Source of the DNA: Geomonas diazotrophica
GTDB taxonomy: Bacteria; Desulfobacterota; Desulfuromonadia; Geobacterales; Geobacteraceae
Length of the DNA: 64,000 nt
Assembly (NCBI RefSeq): GCF_018919385.1
Contig: NZ_JAHLMF010000012.1
Span: forward strand, 2,483-66,482
Direction of reading: 5' to 3'
Part shown: positions 28,366-37,685 of the stretch, piece by piece
Layout of the letters: every line of letters begins with the position of its first letter
How positions within the stretch are numbered: the stretch's first letter is position 1
Notes under the pieces: model-generated
Told to the model about the DNA's origin: nothing
Databases searched by the model: none
The model's input: the letters and a program-made list of their open reading frames with translations, nothing else
Position numbers and translations under genes: made by a program

Positions 28366-30161
28366 ATCTGGTTGCTCTCTTTACGGCTTTCCTGGAACGG
28401 CTCGCCTTGGTGCGTCGCGGGGGGCTGGTTCCCCGCCCGCTTCAAGGTGAAGAACATGGTGGTGCCGCAGCCCGCTCCCGGGCTCGCCGCCCAGAGCTTT
28501 CCCTCGTGGTTGGTGACGATCCTGCGGCAGATCGCGAGCCCGAGCCCCTGCGTGTTCAGGTCGTGGCGCGCGGTGTCCGCCTTGTAGAACTCGTCGAAGA
28601 CCCGGGTCAGCTGCTCGTGGTCCAGCCCTGTGCCGTCGTCCTGGACCGACACCTCGACCTCCTCCCCCTTGTCGAGGGCCGAGATGATCACCTTCCCGTT
28701 CTGGGCGGCGTAGCGCGCGGCGTTGCTGAGCAGGTTCTTGAACAGCAGCGTGAGCTGTTCCGCCGATCCCAGTACCTGGAGCTCCGGGTCGATGGCGTTG
28801 CAGCAGATCACCCCGCGCTGTGCCAGAGCGGGGGAGAGTTCGCTCAGGGCGCTCTCGGCCGCGGCGGAGAGACTCACCGGGATGAGCCGGGGCGGATTCG
28901 AGGAGATCCGCACCAGGTCGAGCGCCTTTCCCGCGAGCCCCTGGATCTGGTTCACGCACTGCTGGCAGATTTCCAGCATCCTCTCCACGCCCGGGTCGCT
29001 CACCTTGGCGCGGATCATGGGGATCAGGGCGAAGAGCGGGGTGAGCGGCGTGTTCAGGTCGTGGTTCAGCTGGATCATCATGGACTCGATCATGCGCGAA
29101 TGGTGCATCTGCGCCTCGAGCTTGCGGCTCTCCTGCTCGGCGGCCTTGCGCTCGGTGATGTCGAGGATGACCCCCACCAGCCCCGCGGCGTTGCCCTGGT
29201 CGTCCCTGACCGCCGCCTTGTGGAAGATGACGTCGTGCAGCGTTCCGTCCGCGTAGCGCACCTGGGACTCGTAGACCTGCGTTCCCGTGGTCTCCAGGAT
29301 CTCCCGGTCCATGTCCGTGTATTTCCGGGCGAGCTCCCTGTCCCAGAGGTCGAAGGCGGACTTGCCGATGAGCCGGTCGCTGCTCAGCCCCACGTAGAAC
29401 TGGAACGCCTTGTTGCACAGGTTGTAGTGCCCCCGGGCATCCTTGGAGAAGATGGGGCTCGGGATGGTATCCAGCAGGAGCTGCTGGAAGCCCAGCTGCC
29501 TCTTGATCTCGTTCTCCGAGCGCCTGCGCTCGAGTCCCAGGATCAGGGCGCAGATCACGAAGATGGCCGCCAGCGAGATGTTGATGGCGCTGATCTTGAG
29601 GTTGATCCGGTCGTAGCGCGCCAGGTACTCGCTTTGCTTCACCCCCACGAACAGGGCCCCGATCACCTTGCCTTTGAGGTCGTGGACGGGGTCGTAGGCG
29701 GTGAAGTAGGGTATCCCCAGGATGTTGGCCTCGCCGCGGTAACGGTCCCCCCGCCTGAAGATGGCGTCGTAGGCGGGCCCGGTGAGCCTCGTCCCTATGG
29801 CCCGGGTCCCGTCCTCCTTCATGACGTTGGTGGCCACCCGGGTGTCCCCCTGGAAGATGGTGGCCCTGCTGCCGGTCATGGCAAAGATCTTGTCCGGCAT
29901 CTCGTTGTCGCCGTTGAGGGTGTAGTAGTCTCCGAGGATCAGCTTGCCGTTCTCGATATGGAAGTGCCGACCATGGCGGTTCATCAGCTCCCAGAACACC
30001 AGCATGCTGCTTTCCTGCTGCCGGCTGGCCTGGCGCACCGCCTCATCCTTGATCTGGTCCAGCATGATGTGATTGGCGGTGATCATCACCACCGCGACGA
30101 CGATCGCGCTGGCCAGAAGCAGTATGGAAAACTTGTCGGTAGCGATCTTGAGCTGCTTCAC
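28362..30161 (-). CDS. Sensor histidine kinase with extracytoplasmic Cache-like domain and PAS
   Basis: 599 residues from the GTG at 30161, which has GGGGGAAG upstream; the frame is open further back, but that part overlaps cheB and is not coding. A membrane helix spans about 10-32, a periplasmic Cache-type sensor about 35-190 (GDRYRGEANILGIPYFTAYDPV, GKVIGALFVG), a second helix about 200-220 and a PAS about 245-355. The histidine box is LNHDLNTPLTP and the HATPase has LLSNAARYA, DDGTGLD and TQGLGLAICRR. It senses an external ligand. It lies between CheB and the hybrid kinase in the operon. Confidence 0.92.
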   Translation of the reverse strand: MKQLKIATDKFSILLLASAIVVAVVMITANHIMLDQIKDEAVRQASRQQESSMLVFWELMNRHGRHFHIENGKLILGDYYTLNGDNEMPDKIFAMTGSRATIFQGDTRVATNVMKEDGTRAIGTRLTGPAYDAIFRRGDRYRGEANILGIPYFTAYDPVHDLKGKVIGALFVGVKQSEYLARYDRINLKISAINISLAAIFVICALILGLERRRSENEIKRQLGFQQLLLDTIPSPIFSKDARGHYNLCNKAFQFYVGLSSDRLIGKSAFDLWDRELARKYTDMDREILETTGTQVYESQVRYADGTLHDVIFHKAAVRDDQGNAAGLVGVILDITERKAAEQESRKLEAQMHHSRMIESMMIQLNHDLNTPLTPLFALIPMIRAKVSDPGVERMLEICQQCVNQIQGLAGKALDLVRISSNPPRLIPVSLSAAAESALSELSPALAQRGVICCNAIDPELQVLGSAEQLTLLFKNLLSNAARYAAQNGKVIISALDKGEEVEVSVQDDGTGLDHEQLTRVFDEFYKADTARHDLNTQGLGLAICRRIVTNHEGKLWAASPGAGCGTTMFFTLKRAGNQPPATHQGEPFQESRKESNQI

Positions 30162-30187
30162 ATCTTCCCCCGGCGCCTTGCCCTGCT

Positions 30188-31276
30188 TTAAACCCTGAAG
30201 CTGCGTTTGCCGTGCGAGGCAAGCCAGCCGATGAGGCGTCCCGCCATCTCGGAGAGGGGGACCACCTCGTCGACCCCGCCCCGCGCGATCGCCTCGCGGG
30301 GCATGCCGAAGACGACGCAGCTTTCCTCGTCCTGTGCCAGCGTTCTGGCGCCGGCGTTGTGCATCTCCAGCATCCCTGCGGCGCCGTCGTCTCCCATGCC
30401 GGTCAGGATGATGCCGAGGCTGTTGTCCGCGGCGCAGTTGGCGGTGGAGCGGAACAGCACGTCGACCGAGGGACGGTGCCGGGAGACCGGCGGCCCGTCG
30501 TCCAGCACGATGGTGTAGTTTGCCCCGCTCCTGGAGAGCAGCATGTGCCGGTTGCCCGGCGCGATGTAGGCGTGTCCCGGGAGCACCCGGTCCCCGTGTT
30601 CGGCCTCCTTGACCGCCAGGGCGCACAGGCCGTCCAGCCGCGCGGCGAAGGTCCGGGTGAAGGTCTCCGGCATGTGCTGGGTGATCAGGATGCCGGGGCA
30701 GTCCGCCGGGAGCGCGGTGAGGAAGGTCTTGAGCGCCTCGGTGCCTCCGGTCGAGGAGCCCACGGCCACCACCTTCTCCGTGGTAGAGAAGTGCTGCCGG
30801 CGGTTGGGCAGGACCGCGTCGGCGCTCAGCTTCGCCTCCACCGGCGGGGCGACCCCGGGGACGCTTCCCCTTCTCTTGAAGGAGAGCCTCGCGCAGCGGA
30901 TCTTCTCGGCAAGCTCCTCGGCGTACTCCATAAGCCCGCTGCGGATGTCGATCTTCGGCTTGGTGATGAAGTCGAATGCACCAAGCTCCAGCGCCTTCAG
31001 CGTCACCGCCGAGCTCTTCTCTGTCAGCGAGGAAACCATGACCACCGGCATGGGGCGCAGCCTCATCAGCTTTTCCAGGAAGGCGAGGCCGTCCATCTTA
31101 GGCATTTCCACGTCCAGGGTGAGCACGTCGGGGTTCAGTTCCTTGATGCGCTGCCGGGCCGCCAGTGGGTCCGGTGCGGTTCCCACCACCCTGAGGTCGG
31201 GGGTGGCGTTGATGATCTCGGTCAAGAGAGACCGAACCAGGGCGGAGTCGTCTATTACCAGCACCTTGATGGGCAT
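30188..31276 (-). CDS. cheB: Protein-glutamate methylesterase/deamidase CheB
   Basis: 362 residues, full length. The receiver is at 1-120 ([11 protein letters not shown], Asp in [12 protein letters not shown]). The methylesterase is at about 165-355, with Ser in [10 protein letters not shown], His in [10 protein letters not shown] and Asp in [10 protein letters not shown]. It reverses CheR methylation of the receptor during adaptation. It follows cheD directly (31277) in the same operon. Confidence 0.97.
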   Translation of the reverse strand: MPIKVLVIDDSALVRSLLTEIINATPDLRVVGTAPDPLAARQRIKELNPDVLTLDVEMPKMDGLAFLEKLMRLRPMPVVMVSSLTEKSSAVTLKALELGAFDFITKPKIDIRSGLMEYAEELAEKIRCARLSFKRRGSVPGVAPPVEAKLSADAVLPNRRQHFSTTEKVVAVGSSTGGTEALKTFLTALPADCPGILITQHMPETFTRTFAARLDGLCALAVKEAEHGDRVLPGHAYIAPGNRHMLLSRSGANYTIVLDDGPPVSRHRPSVDVLFRSTANCAADNSLGIILTGMGDDGAAGMLEMHNAGARTLAQDEESCVVFGMPREAIARGGVDEVVPLSEMAGRLIGWLASHGKRSFRV

Positions 31277-31870
31277 TCAGTGTCTTCCTGCGCGCAGGGC
31301 TCGCATCCTCTTCACGAGGGCGCGGCCGGTTTTGGGAAAGAACATCACCTTCCTGGGGCAGCACTCCCCCAGGTCAGAGGCGATGATCGGGATCCCGTGT
31401 TTCTTCAGGTAATCGACTGCGAAGGCGGCGTTGTGGCCGCCGATGTCGGTGCTGCTGTCCATGACCCGCCCCGCGCCGAAGATCTTCGCGGCCAGCCGCT
31501 TGCGGTTGGCACCCAGGAGTTCCAGCTGCTGCAGCAGGCGCCGCATGGCGCAGGAGCCGTAGCGGGCGCAGCTTTTGGAGTTGAGGTCGCAGGCGCCGCT
31601 GCAGAACTCAGTCCCCCCCTCTCCCGCCAGCTCGGGCAACATGAAGTGGTTCATGCCGCCGATGCCGAGCTCGATGTCGTAGAGGCAGACCGCGACGCAG
31701 GAGCCGAGCAGGGTGGAGATGGCTACATCCTCGCCGGTAGCGAAGAATTCCCCCGCCACGATCTTCACCGCGACCGTTTCGAACTCGGGGTCGTAGTAGC
31801 TGGATCTCCCCAGCCCTTCCCGGTCCGGCGGCTCCGTCTTCGCCCTTCCCGGCTTCCCTTTCTGCGGCAC
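31277..31870 (-). CDS. cheD: Chemoreceptor glutamine deamidase CheD
   Basis: 197 residues from a GTG at 31870 (AGGAG seven bases upstream); ORF sequence upstream of this overlaps cheR and is not used. Catalytic Cys is in TLLGSCVAVCLYD and His in GIGGMNHFMLPE; the Thr/Ser region is FGAGRVMD. It deamidates receptor glutamines to methylatable glutamates. An internal Cys-rich loop (CSGACDLNSKSCARYGSC) is longer than usual. Confidence 0.93.
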   Translation of the reverse strand: MPQKGKPGRAKTEPPDREGLGRSSYYDPEFETVAVKIVAGEFFATGEDVAISTLLGSCVAVCLYDIELGIGGMNHFMLPELAGEGGTEFCSGACDLNSKSCARYGSCAMRRLLQQLELLGANRKRLAAKIFGAGRVMDSSTDIGGHNAAFAVDYLKKHGIPIIASDLGECCPRKVMFFPKTGRALVKRMRALRAGRH

Positions 31871-31872
31871 TC

Positions 31873-32784
31873 TCAACTCCTCAAGGCGTAGGTCGTGTTG
31901 CCGCAGACCCGGAACAGCTCCGGGGCGTGATGCAGGCTCTCCGAGTGTCCCACGAATAAAAGCCCGTCCGGGTGCAAGACCCGGGAGATCCGCTCCAGTA
32001 CAGCGAGCTGCGTGGGCCTGTCGAAATAGATCATCACGTTGCGGCAGAAGACGAAGTCGAATTTTCCCCGCATGGGCCACTGCGCGTCCAGCAGGTTCAG
32101 CCTCCTGAAGGTCACCGCGCGGCGCAGCTCCTCCTTCACCCGAATGAACCCCTCGTTGCTCCCTTCCCCCCTGAGGAAGAAGCGTTTCCGGTACGGTTCC
32201 GGGATCTTGGGCAGCTGGTCCACCGGGTAGACCCCCTCGCTCCCCCTGCTCAGCACGTTGGTGTCGATGTCGGTGGCCAGGATGCTCAGACCGGAGCCCG
32301 CCGGCAGCGCATCCAGCGCCGTCATCGCTATGGAGTAGGGCTCCTCGCCGCTGGAGGAGGCGCAGCTCCAGATGCTCACCTGCTTCTGGTCCCGGCGCTG
32401 GCGCAGGCGCTCGGCGAGAAGCCGGAAGTGGTGTGGCTCCCGGAAGAAGGAGGTCATGTTGGTGGTCAGGGCGTTGATGAAGGCTTCCACCTCCTGGAGG
32501 TCGCCGCTTTCAACGAGGTCCAGGTACTGCGAGAAGCTTTCCATCCCCCTGGCCCGCAGCCGGCGCGCCAACCGGCTGTAGACCATGTCCATCTTGCCGG
32601 GGGCGAGGGAGATCCCGGCGTTGCGGTAGATGAAGCCGCGCACCCGGGCGAAGTCGTCCCCGGTGAAGCGGTACTGGAAGTTGCCCCATCCCTGGTCGGC
32701 TGCGCCGGGAGGCGCGGCGCCTCCCCCCCCCGTCAGGGGGCGCGCCGGCTCCGTGCGCGCTCCGGTTCTCAGAACTCTTTCCAA
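31873..32784 (-). CDS. cheR: Chemotaxis protein methyltransferase CheR
   Basis: 303 residues. The N-terminal alpha domain spans about 35-105 ([16 protein letters not shown]) and the SAM-binding domain about 110-300 ([39 protein letters not shown]). It methylates receptor glutamates. The start at 32784 lies 16 bases inside the receptor gene; the first 30 residues are low in complexity, so a shorter protein is possible. The gene directly follows a receptor that carries a CheR-docking tail. Confidence 0.96.
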   Translation of the reverse strand: MERVLRTGARTEPARPLTGGGGAAPPGAADQGWGNFQYRFTGDDFARVRGFIYRNAGISLAPGKMDMVYSRLARRLRARGMESFSQYLDLVESGDLQEVEAFINALTTNMTSFFREPHHFRLLAERLRQRRDQKQVSIWSCASSSGEEPYSIAMTALDALPAGSGLSILATDIDTNVLSRGSEGVYPVDQLPKIPEPYRKRFFLRGEGSNEGFIRVKEELRRAVTFRRLNLLDAQWPMRGKFDFVFCRNVMIYFDRPTQLAVLERISRVLHPDGLLFVGHSESLHHAPELFRVCGNTTYALRS

Positions 32785-34511
32785 TCATCGTCCAGCTCGG
32801 CGGCCTCGGAGGACCGGGAGGGACGTTGTTCCTGCGCTTTTGCTCCTGCCGCCACCGATACGGGTTTCGCCTTCTTCTCCGGGGCCTTGGGCCTTGCCGC
32901 GGCGTGGGTCAGCCTGCGCTTCTCGGCCGCGGGGGGGGATGACGTCTTTTGCCCCTGCTCCAGGGTGAAGCGCGCCACCACCGCCACCAGTTGCTGGGCC
33001 TGCTCTTCGAGCGATTCCGCGGCGGCGGCCGCCTCCTCGACGAGGGCCGCGTTCTGCTGGGTCACGTCGTCCATCTGGGTGATGGCCGTGTTCACCTGCT
33101 CGATGCCGCTGGACTGCTCCAGCGATGCCGCGGATATCTCCGCCATGATGTCGGTCACCCTCTTGATGCTGGTGACTATGTCCTGGGTGGTGCGCCCGGC
33201 CTCCTCGACCAGCCTGCTGCCGTCCTGCACCTTGGCGACCGAGTCCTCGATGAGGGCCTTGATCTCCTTGGCCGCCGCCGCGCTTCTCTGCGCGAGACTC
33301 CTGACCTCGGCGGCGACCACGGCGAAACCTCTCCCCTGTTCGCCGGCGCGCGCCGCCTCCACCGCGGCGTTCAGGGCCAGGATGTTGGTCTGGAAGGCGA
33401 TGCCGTCGATCACGCCGATGATGTCCGAGATCTTCTTGGAGCTGTCGGTGATGCTCTCCATGGTGCGCACCACCCGGTTGATCACGTCGCCACCCTTGAC
33501 CGCCACGCCGCTGGCGTTGATGGCGAGCTGGTTCGCGGCCTGGGCGTTGTCGGCGTTCTGCTTCACGGTGGAGGTGAGCTCCTCCATGCTGGAGGCGGTT
33601 TCCTCCAGGGCGCTCGCCTGCTCCTCGGTACGCTGGGAGAGGTCGGCGTTCCCCGCCGCGATCTCCTCGGTTGCCGTGGCGATCGATTCGGCCCCGTTTC
33701 TCACGTCGCCCACGATGTGTGCGAGCCCGTCGTTCATCTCCTTGAGCGAGGCGAGGAGCTCGCCGGTCTCGTCCTTGCTGTCCACGGTGATATGGGCGGT
33801 GAGATCGCCCGAGGCGATGCGCTTGGAAGCGCCGATGGCCTGGTCGAGAGCCTCCTTGATCCTGCGCGCCACGAACCAGGCGAAGAGGAAGATGACGACG
33901 GCAAGGAGCGCGGTGCCGCCGATGATCTGCCATTTCATCTTGTTCATCTCCGCGGTCACGTTGTCGACGTAGATGCCGCTACCCACGATCCAGCCCCACT
34001 CCTTCATCAGCATGACGTAGGAGATCTTCGGCACCGGCACCGTGGAGCCGGGCTTGGCCCACATGTAGTCGACCACCCCTTCGCCCTTCTCCTTGCAGAC
34101 GTTGACGAACTCGACGTAGAGCCTTTTGCCGTTGGGATCCTTGTTTTCGTACTGGGTCTTGCCCACCAGCTCCGGCTTGATCGGGTGCATGAGCACCTTG
34201 GTGTCGAGGTCGTTGACCCAGAAGTACTCGTTGCCATGGTACCTCATCTCGGAGATCTGCTTCAGGGCGTCGGCCTGCGCCTGCTGCAGGGTTTTTCTCC
34301 CCTCCTTCACCGCGTTCTGGTTCGATGTCAGGACGTCGTAGGCCACGTCGACCACCGCCTTGGTGGCCTGGATCTTCTCGTCCATGAGCTTGTTCTGCAC
34401 GAAGGGGAGCACGTAGAACATCACGCCGAGCGCCATCATGACGATGGTGGCAACCGAGATGCTCAGGATCTTGGTCAGGATCTTCCAGTCTTTGAATCGG
34501 GAAATTTTCAT
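32769..34511 (-). CDS. Methyl-accepting chemotaxis protein with Cache domain
   Basis: 580 residues. A membrane helix spans about 13-33. The periplasmic single-Cache domain spans about 40-185 ([30 protein letters not shown]). A second helix spans about 192-212, then HAMP. The signalling domain has the hairpin tip near residues 375-415 ([24 protein letters not shown]). The protein ends with a linker and DDWKEF, which fits the xWxxF tether that binds CheR. It is the only receptor in the operon and presumably its main input. Confidence 0.95.
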   Translation of the reverse strand: MKISRFKDWKILTKILSISVATIVMMALGVMFYVLPFVQNKLMDEKIQATKAVVDVAYDVLTSNQNAVKEGRKTLQQAQADALKQISEMRYHGNEYFWVNDLDTKVLMHPIKPELVGKTQYENKDPNGKRLYVEFVNVCKEKGEGVVDYMWAKPGSTVPVPKISYVMLMKEWGWIVGSGIYVDNVTAEMNKMKWQIIGGTALLAVVIFLFAWFVARRIKEALDQAIGASKRIASGDLTAHITVDSKDETGELLASLKEMNDGLAHIVGDVRNGAESIATATEEIAAGNADLSQRTEEQASALEETASSMEELTSTVKQNADNAQAANQLAINASGVAVKGGDVINRVVRTMESITDSSKKISDIIGVIDGIAFQTNILALNAAVEAARAGEQGRGFAVVAAEVRSLAQRSAAAAKEIKALIEDSVAKVQDGSRLVEEAGRTTQDIVTSIKRVTDIMAEISAASLEQSSGIEQVNTAITQMDDVTQQNAALVEEAAAAAESLEEQAQQLVAVVARFTLEQGQKTSSPPAAEKRRLTHAAARPKAPEKKAKPVSVAAGAKAQEQRPSRSSEAAELDDDWKEF

Positions 34512-35032
34512 TGGTTCACCGCCCCTTTCTGAGTGTCTTCCACGGCACTTTCAACGATCTGCAGCTCGTCGCTGCCGATCAGCTTTTCTATGTCCACCAG
34601 GATCAGCATCTCGTCGTTCAATGTCCCAAGCCCGGTGATGTAGCGGGTGTCAAGCGACGCACCCAACTCGGGGGGGGGCTTGATGCTCTGCGCGGGGAGC
34701 GCCACCACGTCGGAGACGCCGTCCACCACGATCCCCACCACCTTGTTCAGCACGTTGATGATGATCACCACGGTGAACTCGTGGTAGGTCGCCTCGCCCA
34801 CGTTGAACTTGATGCGCAGGTCGATGATGGGGACGATCACCCCGCGCAGGTTGATGACCCCCTTGATGAAGAGGGGGGTGTTGGCGATGCGCGTGACGCA
34901 GTCGTACCCCCTGATCTCCTGCACCTTCAGGATGTCGATGCCGTAGCTTTCGCTTCCCAGGGTGAAGGTGAGGTACTCCGAAGCCGCCTCCGCCGCCAGT
35001 TGTTGCACCGCGTTGCCCTGTGCCGTCTGCAT
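34508..35032 (-). CDS. cheW: Chemotaxis coupling protein CheW
   Basis: 174 residues, a single CheW beta-barrel ([47 protein letters not shown]). It links the receptor to CheA. It overlaps the receptor start by 4 bases. Confidence 0.96.
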   Translation of the reverse strand: MQTAQGNAVQQLAAEAASEYLTFTLGSESYGIDILKVQEIRGYDCVTRIANTPLFIKGVINLRGVIVPIIDLRIKFNVGEATYHEFTVVIIINVLNKVVGIVVDGVSDVVALPAQSIKPPPELGASLDTRYITGLGTLNDEMLILVDIEKLIGSDELQIVESAVEDTQKGAVNQ

Positions 35033-35056
35033 GATGGTGTTGCCTCCTTTCCGCTG

Positions 35057-37105
35057 CTACAACCTCTTGTGCATGGTAAAAAGTTCGGGGATGTCGAGGA
35101 TGAGCGCCACGCGGCCGTCCCCAAGGATCGTGGCCCCCGCGCTCCCTTCGACCCTGCGGTAGTTGGTTTCGATGCTCTTCACTACGACCTGCTGCTCGTC
35201 CAAGAGGGCGTCGACCATGATGGCCCCCCTTTCTCCGTCGGCATCCACCAGCACCAGGATGCCCAGCTGCGGCTCGGTCACCTCCGCCTCCAGGTTGAAG
35301 ATCCGGTGCAGCTTGAGGATGGGGAGGTACTCCCCCCGCACCTGGACCACCTCCCGGCCGTTCACGCTCTTCAACTGCTCCGCGGTTGGCTGCAGCGACT
35401 CGAGCACCACGTTGAGCGGGATGATGAACTTTTCCGCCCCGACTGCGACCGAGAGCCCCTCCAGGATGGCCAGGGTTAGAGGCAGGCTGATGGTGAAGCG
35501 TGCCCCCCGTCCCGCCTCCGAGGCGATCTGCACCCGGCCGCCGATCGCCTGGACGTTCTTGAGGACCACGTCCATCCCCACCCCACGGCCGGAGAGGTCG
35601 GTCACCTCGCTCGCGGTGGAGAACCCCGGCGCGAAGATGAGCTGCCAGACCTCCTCGTCGCTCATGCTTTCGGAGCAGGGGATGCCGCACTCCACGGCCT
35701 TGGCGAGGATCTTGCCCCGGTTCAGCCCGGCGCCGTCGTCGGTCACGTCCACCACGATCCTTCCGCCCACCTGGGACGCGGAAAGCTGCAGCGTGCCGAC
35801 CGGGCTCTTGCCGCAGGAGACCCGCCGTTCCGGGCTTTCCAGCCCGTGGTCCAGCGCGTTGCGCACCAGGTGCCCCAACGGGTCGGCGATCCTCTCGATC
35901 AGCCCCCGGTCCAGTTCCGTGCTCTCGCCAACTGTCTTCAGTTCGACCTGCTTGCCGAGCTTGGCCGCCATCTCGCGCACCAGGCGCGGGAAACGGTTGA
36001 ACACGATGCTGATCGGCACCAGGCGGATGGACATCACGCTTGCCTGCAGGTCGCGGGTGTTGCGCTCCAGTTGGGTGAGCCCCCGCTGCAGCGCCTGGTG
36101 CAGGACGGGATCGAGTCCCGCCACGATCTGGCTCAGCATAGCCTGGGTGATCAGGAGCTCCCCGACCTCGTTTACCAGCTGGTCCACCTTGGTGACGTTG
36201 ACCCTGATGGAGGACTCGGCCTCGCCGCCGCGCCTGCCGAAGGCCCCCGGGGCGGCCTCGCTGCTGTCATAGGCGCGTCTGCCGGCGGGAGCGAGCAGCG
36301 TCTCCTCTGGCGCCGGCTCTTCAGCCGGGCCGCGCCGGTCCACGGGTTCCTCCTCGATGGTGAGCTGCTCCTCGTCCGCCACGAACATGAACACGTCGAG
36401 GACCTGCTCCCGGCTCGCCCGGGTGAGCAGCGTGAACTCCCAGCAGGTGATGCAGCGCTCCGGGTCCAGCTCGGGCAGGTCGGGGAGTTCCATGAGCCGC
36501 GCGCTGCAGGCAAACTCTCCCGGTTCGGCCAGTTCGGTGAGTTCGGAGATGATGCTCTCCATCCGGATCCCCCTCGCGAAGATCTCGGGGTCGGGGGTGA
36601 AGGCGAGCCGGCAGCGGCGCGGCAGCAGCTCTTCCTCGTGCGGGGCAGGGGAGCCCTGTTCCGGCTCCACCGGCGGCTCCAGGGCCGGGGCCCCCGCTTC
36701 GATGGCCTGCTGCAGTTTGGCCCGCACCCGGTCGATCGCCTCCTGGTCCACCGCCTTTCCCTCGCGGTGCCAGGCAAGCTGCATGGCGATGGCGTCTCCT
36801 GCTTCCAGAAAGAGGTCGATCATGGCGGGGACGAACGGGGTCTCGCGGTTTCTCAGCCGGTCCAGAAGCGACTCCATGACGTGGGTCACCACGGTCATGT
36901 CCTGGAAACCGAAGATCCCGGCTCCACCCTTGATGGAATGGGCGGCGCGGAAGATCGCGTTCATCTCTTCGTGGTCCGGTTCCCGGTCTCCGAGCGAGAT
37001 CAGGATCTGCTCCATCTCGGCCAGGTTCTCGGCGCATTCCTCGAAGAAGACCTCGTTGAAGCGGTTGAGGTCCACGCTGCTTTTTTCCCCTGTGGGAGTT
37101 GTCAT
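35057..37105 (-). CDS. cheA: Chemotaxis histidine kinase CheA
   Basis: 682 residues from the ATG at 37105 (AAGGAA upstream). P1/HPt is at about 10-115, with the phosphorylated His in AAHSIKGGAG. A P2-like segment at about 150-245 is rich in acidic residues. P3 dimerisation is at about 295-355 (VDQLVNEVGELLI). P4 kinase has HLVRNALDHGLE, DDGAGLN and GRGVGMDVV. The C-terminal P5 is CheW-like. It phosphorylates CheB and an unlinked or in-operon response regulator. No flagellar genes are in the window, so the output may not be swimming. Confidence 0.97.
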   Translation of the reverse strand: MTTPTGEKSSVDLNRFNEVFFEECAENLAEMEQILISLGDREPDHEEMNAIFRAAHSIKGGAGIFGFQDMTVVTHVMESLLDRLRNRETPFVPAMIDLFLEAGDAIAMQLAWHREGKAVDQEAIDRVRAKLQQAIEAGAPALEPPVEPEQGSPAPHEEELLPRRCRLAFTPDPEIFARGIRMESIISELTELAEPGEFACSARLMELPDLPELDPERCITCWEFTLLTRASREQVLDVFMFVADEEQLTIEEEPVDRRGPAEEPAPEETLLAPAGRRAYDSSEAAPGAFGRRGGEAESSIRVNVTKVDQLVNEVGELLITQAMLSQIVAGLDPVLHQALQRGLTQLERNTRDLQASVMSIRLVPISIVFNRFPRLVREMAAKLGKQVELKTVGESTELDRGLIERIADPLGHLVRNALDHGLESPERRVSCGKSPVGTLQLSASQVGGRIVVDVTDDGAGLNRGKILAKAVECGIPCSESMSDEEVWQLIFAPGFSTASEVTDLSGRGVGMDVVLKNVQAIGGRVQIASEAGRGARFTISLPLTLAILEGLSVAVGAEKFIIPLNVVLESLQPTAEQLKSVNGREVVQVRGEYLPILKLHRIFNLEAEVTEPQLGILVLVDADGERGAIMVDALLDEQQVVVKSIETNYRRVEGSAGATILGDGRVALILDIPELFTMHKRL

Positions 37106-37137
37106 GCCAGTTCCTTTGCTGTTGGCCGCCGCCCGGT

Positions 37138-37497
37138 TCATCGCTCGGGCTGCAGCGCCAGAAGATCCCGGAAGCCGAGGGTGTTGATCCGTTCCGTGAC
37201 TCCGACGGGCGCTGGGGCGAGGACGGGGGTGGCGCCGCGGCGCTTCAGGCTTTCCACGAAAAGCGCGAGCAACTGGCAGCCGCAGGCATCGATGTCGCTC
37301 ACCCGGGAAAGATCGATGGTCGCCTGCTGGCACTTCTCCGTCACCCCGTCGAGACGCTCCACGAGCAACTGGTGCAACTCCTGCGCGCGCTCCACGATCA
37401 GGGGGCCTTCCAGCGTGATGTTTATATTATTAACAAAAACTTTTTTGCCCACTTTGTTTTGACCTTTCAGGGGGTTTTGTTTGTTGCAAAATGTCAT
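37138..37497 (-). CDS. STAS-domain protein
   Basis: About 119 residues. It has the STAS fold pattern: INITLEGPLIVERAQELHQLL, then IDLSRVSDIDACGCQLLALF, where the Ser/Asp region corresponds to the site phosphorylated in anti-sigma factor antagonists. The start is uncertain; the ATG at 37497 lacks a good ribosome site and a GTG near 37452 is an alternative. It is first in the operon, 32 bases before cheA. STAS proteins at the head of che operons are known but their role in them is poorly defined. Confidence 0.8.
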   Translation of the reverse strand: MTFCNKQNPLKGQNKVGKKVFVNNINITLEGPLIVERAQELHQLLVERLDGVTEKCQQATIDLSRVSDIDACGCQLLALFVESLKRRGATPVLAPAPVGVTERINTLGFRDLLALQPER

Positions 37498-37685
37498 AGT
37501 GAAAATAAACAACCGTTGTTATATGGATAGTGAGCGTATCGGCAAGGATGGCGTCTACTTTAGTTGTTTTGCATGGTGCTAGGTATTTCCTTACGTCCTT
37601 TTTCTTTACCGAAAGGGAGGGTAATGTGGGGGTGGCCTTGATGGCTCTGGCCGACGGGGGAGGGGGGCGCACGAGCGGGGGGCGG

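Noticed and set aside
30162-30626. An N-terminal extension of the Cache-type sensor kinase
   Set aside because: It overlaps the end of cheB in another frame, has arginine/glycine-rich shadow composition and lies before a GTG with a good ribosome site.
30212-31891. A 559-codon open frame antisense to cheB and cheD
   Set aside because: High GC and codon bias make long antisense frames common here; cheB, cheD and cheR motifs are unambiguous on the other strand. The same applies to long frames at 26014-27597, 28407-30191, 31972-33972 and 32949-34532.
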